From positions 1-5,245 of the forward strand of contig JAEWCK010000363.1 of assembly GCA_023390675.1 (NCBI GenBank): 5,245 nt of DNA, given 5' to 3'. Position 1 is the first letter of the stretch; every line of letters starts with the position of its first letter. The DNA is from Pseudomonadota bacterium. GTDB taxonomy: Bacteria > Pseudomonadota > Alphaproteobacteria > Sphingomonadales > Sphingomonadaceae. Both the position numbers and the translations under genes were made by a program. Positions 4,819 through 5,245 of the stretch are shown piece after piece. The notes below the pieces were generated by a model that did no database searches, was not told the DNA's origin, and saw only the letters and a list, made by a program, of their open reading frames with translations.

Positions 4819-5245
4819 TCAGGCCGCGGGCGGGTCCGCGATCATGGCCGTGAATTCGCACTCGGTGGCGACTTCGCCATCCAGCATCGCCTTGCCGGCG
4901 AACTTGCATACGCGCGAGCGCTTCTGGACGAATTCGACCTCGAGCCGCAGCAGCACGCCGGGCTCGACGGGCTTGCGGAACTTCACGCCGTCGATCCACA
5001 TGATATATACGAGCTTGCCCGAGCCCGCGAGCCCGAGGCTCTCGACCGCGAGCACGCCCGCGGCCTGCGCGAGCGCCTCGACCTGGAGCACGCCCGGCAT
5101 GATCGGCCTTCCCGGGAAATGCCCCTGGAAGAACTCCTCGTTCATGCTCACCGCCTTGATCGCGACGATGCGCTGGTCGACCACGAGCTCTTCCACCCGG
5201 TCGACCAGCAGCATCGGATAGCGATGCGGCAGCGCCGCCATCACC
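4819..5245 (-). CDS. fabZ: 3-hydroxyacyl-[acyl-carrier-protein] dehydratase FabZ, 5' end cut by window edge
   Basis: FabZ dehydrates (3R)-hydroxyacyl-ACP to trans-2-enoyl-ACP in fatty-acid elongation and competes with lipid A synthesis for hydroxyacyl-ACP. The visible 141 codons form a hot-dog fold protein: LPHRYPMLLVDRV at the N-terminal side, then FFQGHFPGRPIMPGVLQVEALAQ, with the catalytic His and Glu at visible residues 42 and 56, and FRKPVEPG further on. The first visible in-frame codons are GTG (5244) and ATG (5241). Known FabZ proteins normally have about 10-20 residues before VMAALPHRYP, so the true start is probably outside the window and these are internal codons. The stop is TGA at 4819-4821. 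In many alphaproteobacteria the gene sits in the bamA/lpx envelope cluster, which would lie beyond the right edge here; this is expectation, not seen. rpmE follows 93 bp downstream. Confidence 0.96.
   Translation of the reverse strand, partial: VMAALPHRYPMLLVDRVEELVVDQRIVAIKAVSMNEEFFQGHFPGRPIMPGVLQVEALAQAAGVLAVESLGLAGSGKLVYIMWIDGVKFRKPVEPGVLLRLEVEFVQKRSRVCKFAGKAMLDGEVATECEFTAMIADPPAA

Noticed and set aside
4844..5221. Plus-strand frame of 125 codons rich in Ser and Thr
   Set aside because: Antisense of fabZ; the composition reflects the complement of its codons and no motif is seen.

Overview
The window looks like a chromosomal housekeeping segment from a sphingomonad-type alphaproteobacterium (Sphingomonas or a close relative). 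This rests on the very high GC content, the style of the protein sequences, a cysteine-free ribosomal protein L31 directly downstream of fabZ, a GC-rich interspersed palindrome of the ACCCCGGC/GCCGGGGT type, and a CtrA-like site in one promoter region. The genus is inferred from these features, not from any database search. No phage, plasmid, insertion sequence, CRISPR array or toxin-antitoxin signature was seen.

Left part (1-3304, minus strand): three envelope genes form a tight probable operon, transcribed right to left. A MltB-type lytic transglycosylase (GTG start at 3304, strong ribosome binding site) overlaps by 17 bp a lipoprotein with a degenerate RlpA-like double-psi beta-barrel and a C-terminal SPOR domain. 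After a further 17-bp gap comes a penicillin-binding-protein-5-type D-Ala-D-Ala carboxypeptidase that runs off the left edge. Together they encode glycan-strand cleavage, a septal-peptidoglycan-binding lipoprotein and peptide-stem trimming, so a cell-wall remodelling or division role for the cluster is reasonable.

Middle part (3305-3974): a 76-bp divergent intergenic region separates the operon from a complete tRNA-Ser(UGA) on the plus strand, with an encoded CCA end. The tRNA converges on a minus-strand gene for a small secreted protein of unknown function.

Right part (3975-5245, minus strand): fabZ (fatty-acid/lipid A supply; 5' end outside the window), then rpmE (ribosomal protein L31), then a single-domain PilZ protein with both c-di-GMP-binding motifs intact. 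The gaps between these genes hold most of the non-coding structure: two hairpins in the fabZ-rpmE gap, a REP-like palindrome after rpmE, and a near-consensus CtrA site upstream of the PilZ gene.

Nothing here amounts to a clearly new system. The most interesting points are the RlpA-like domain lacking most of its expected catalytic residues, the possible cell-cycle control of the PilZ gene, the structured leader of rpmE and the uncharacterised exported protein. There is no stretch above 300 bases without a gene.
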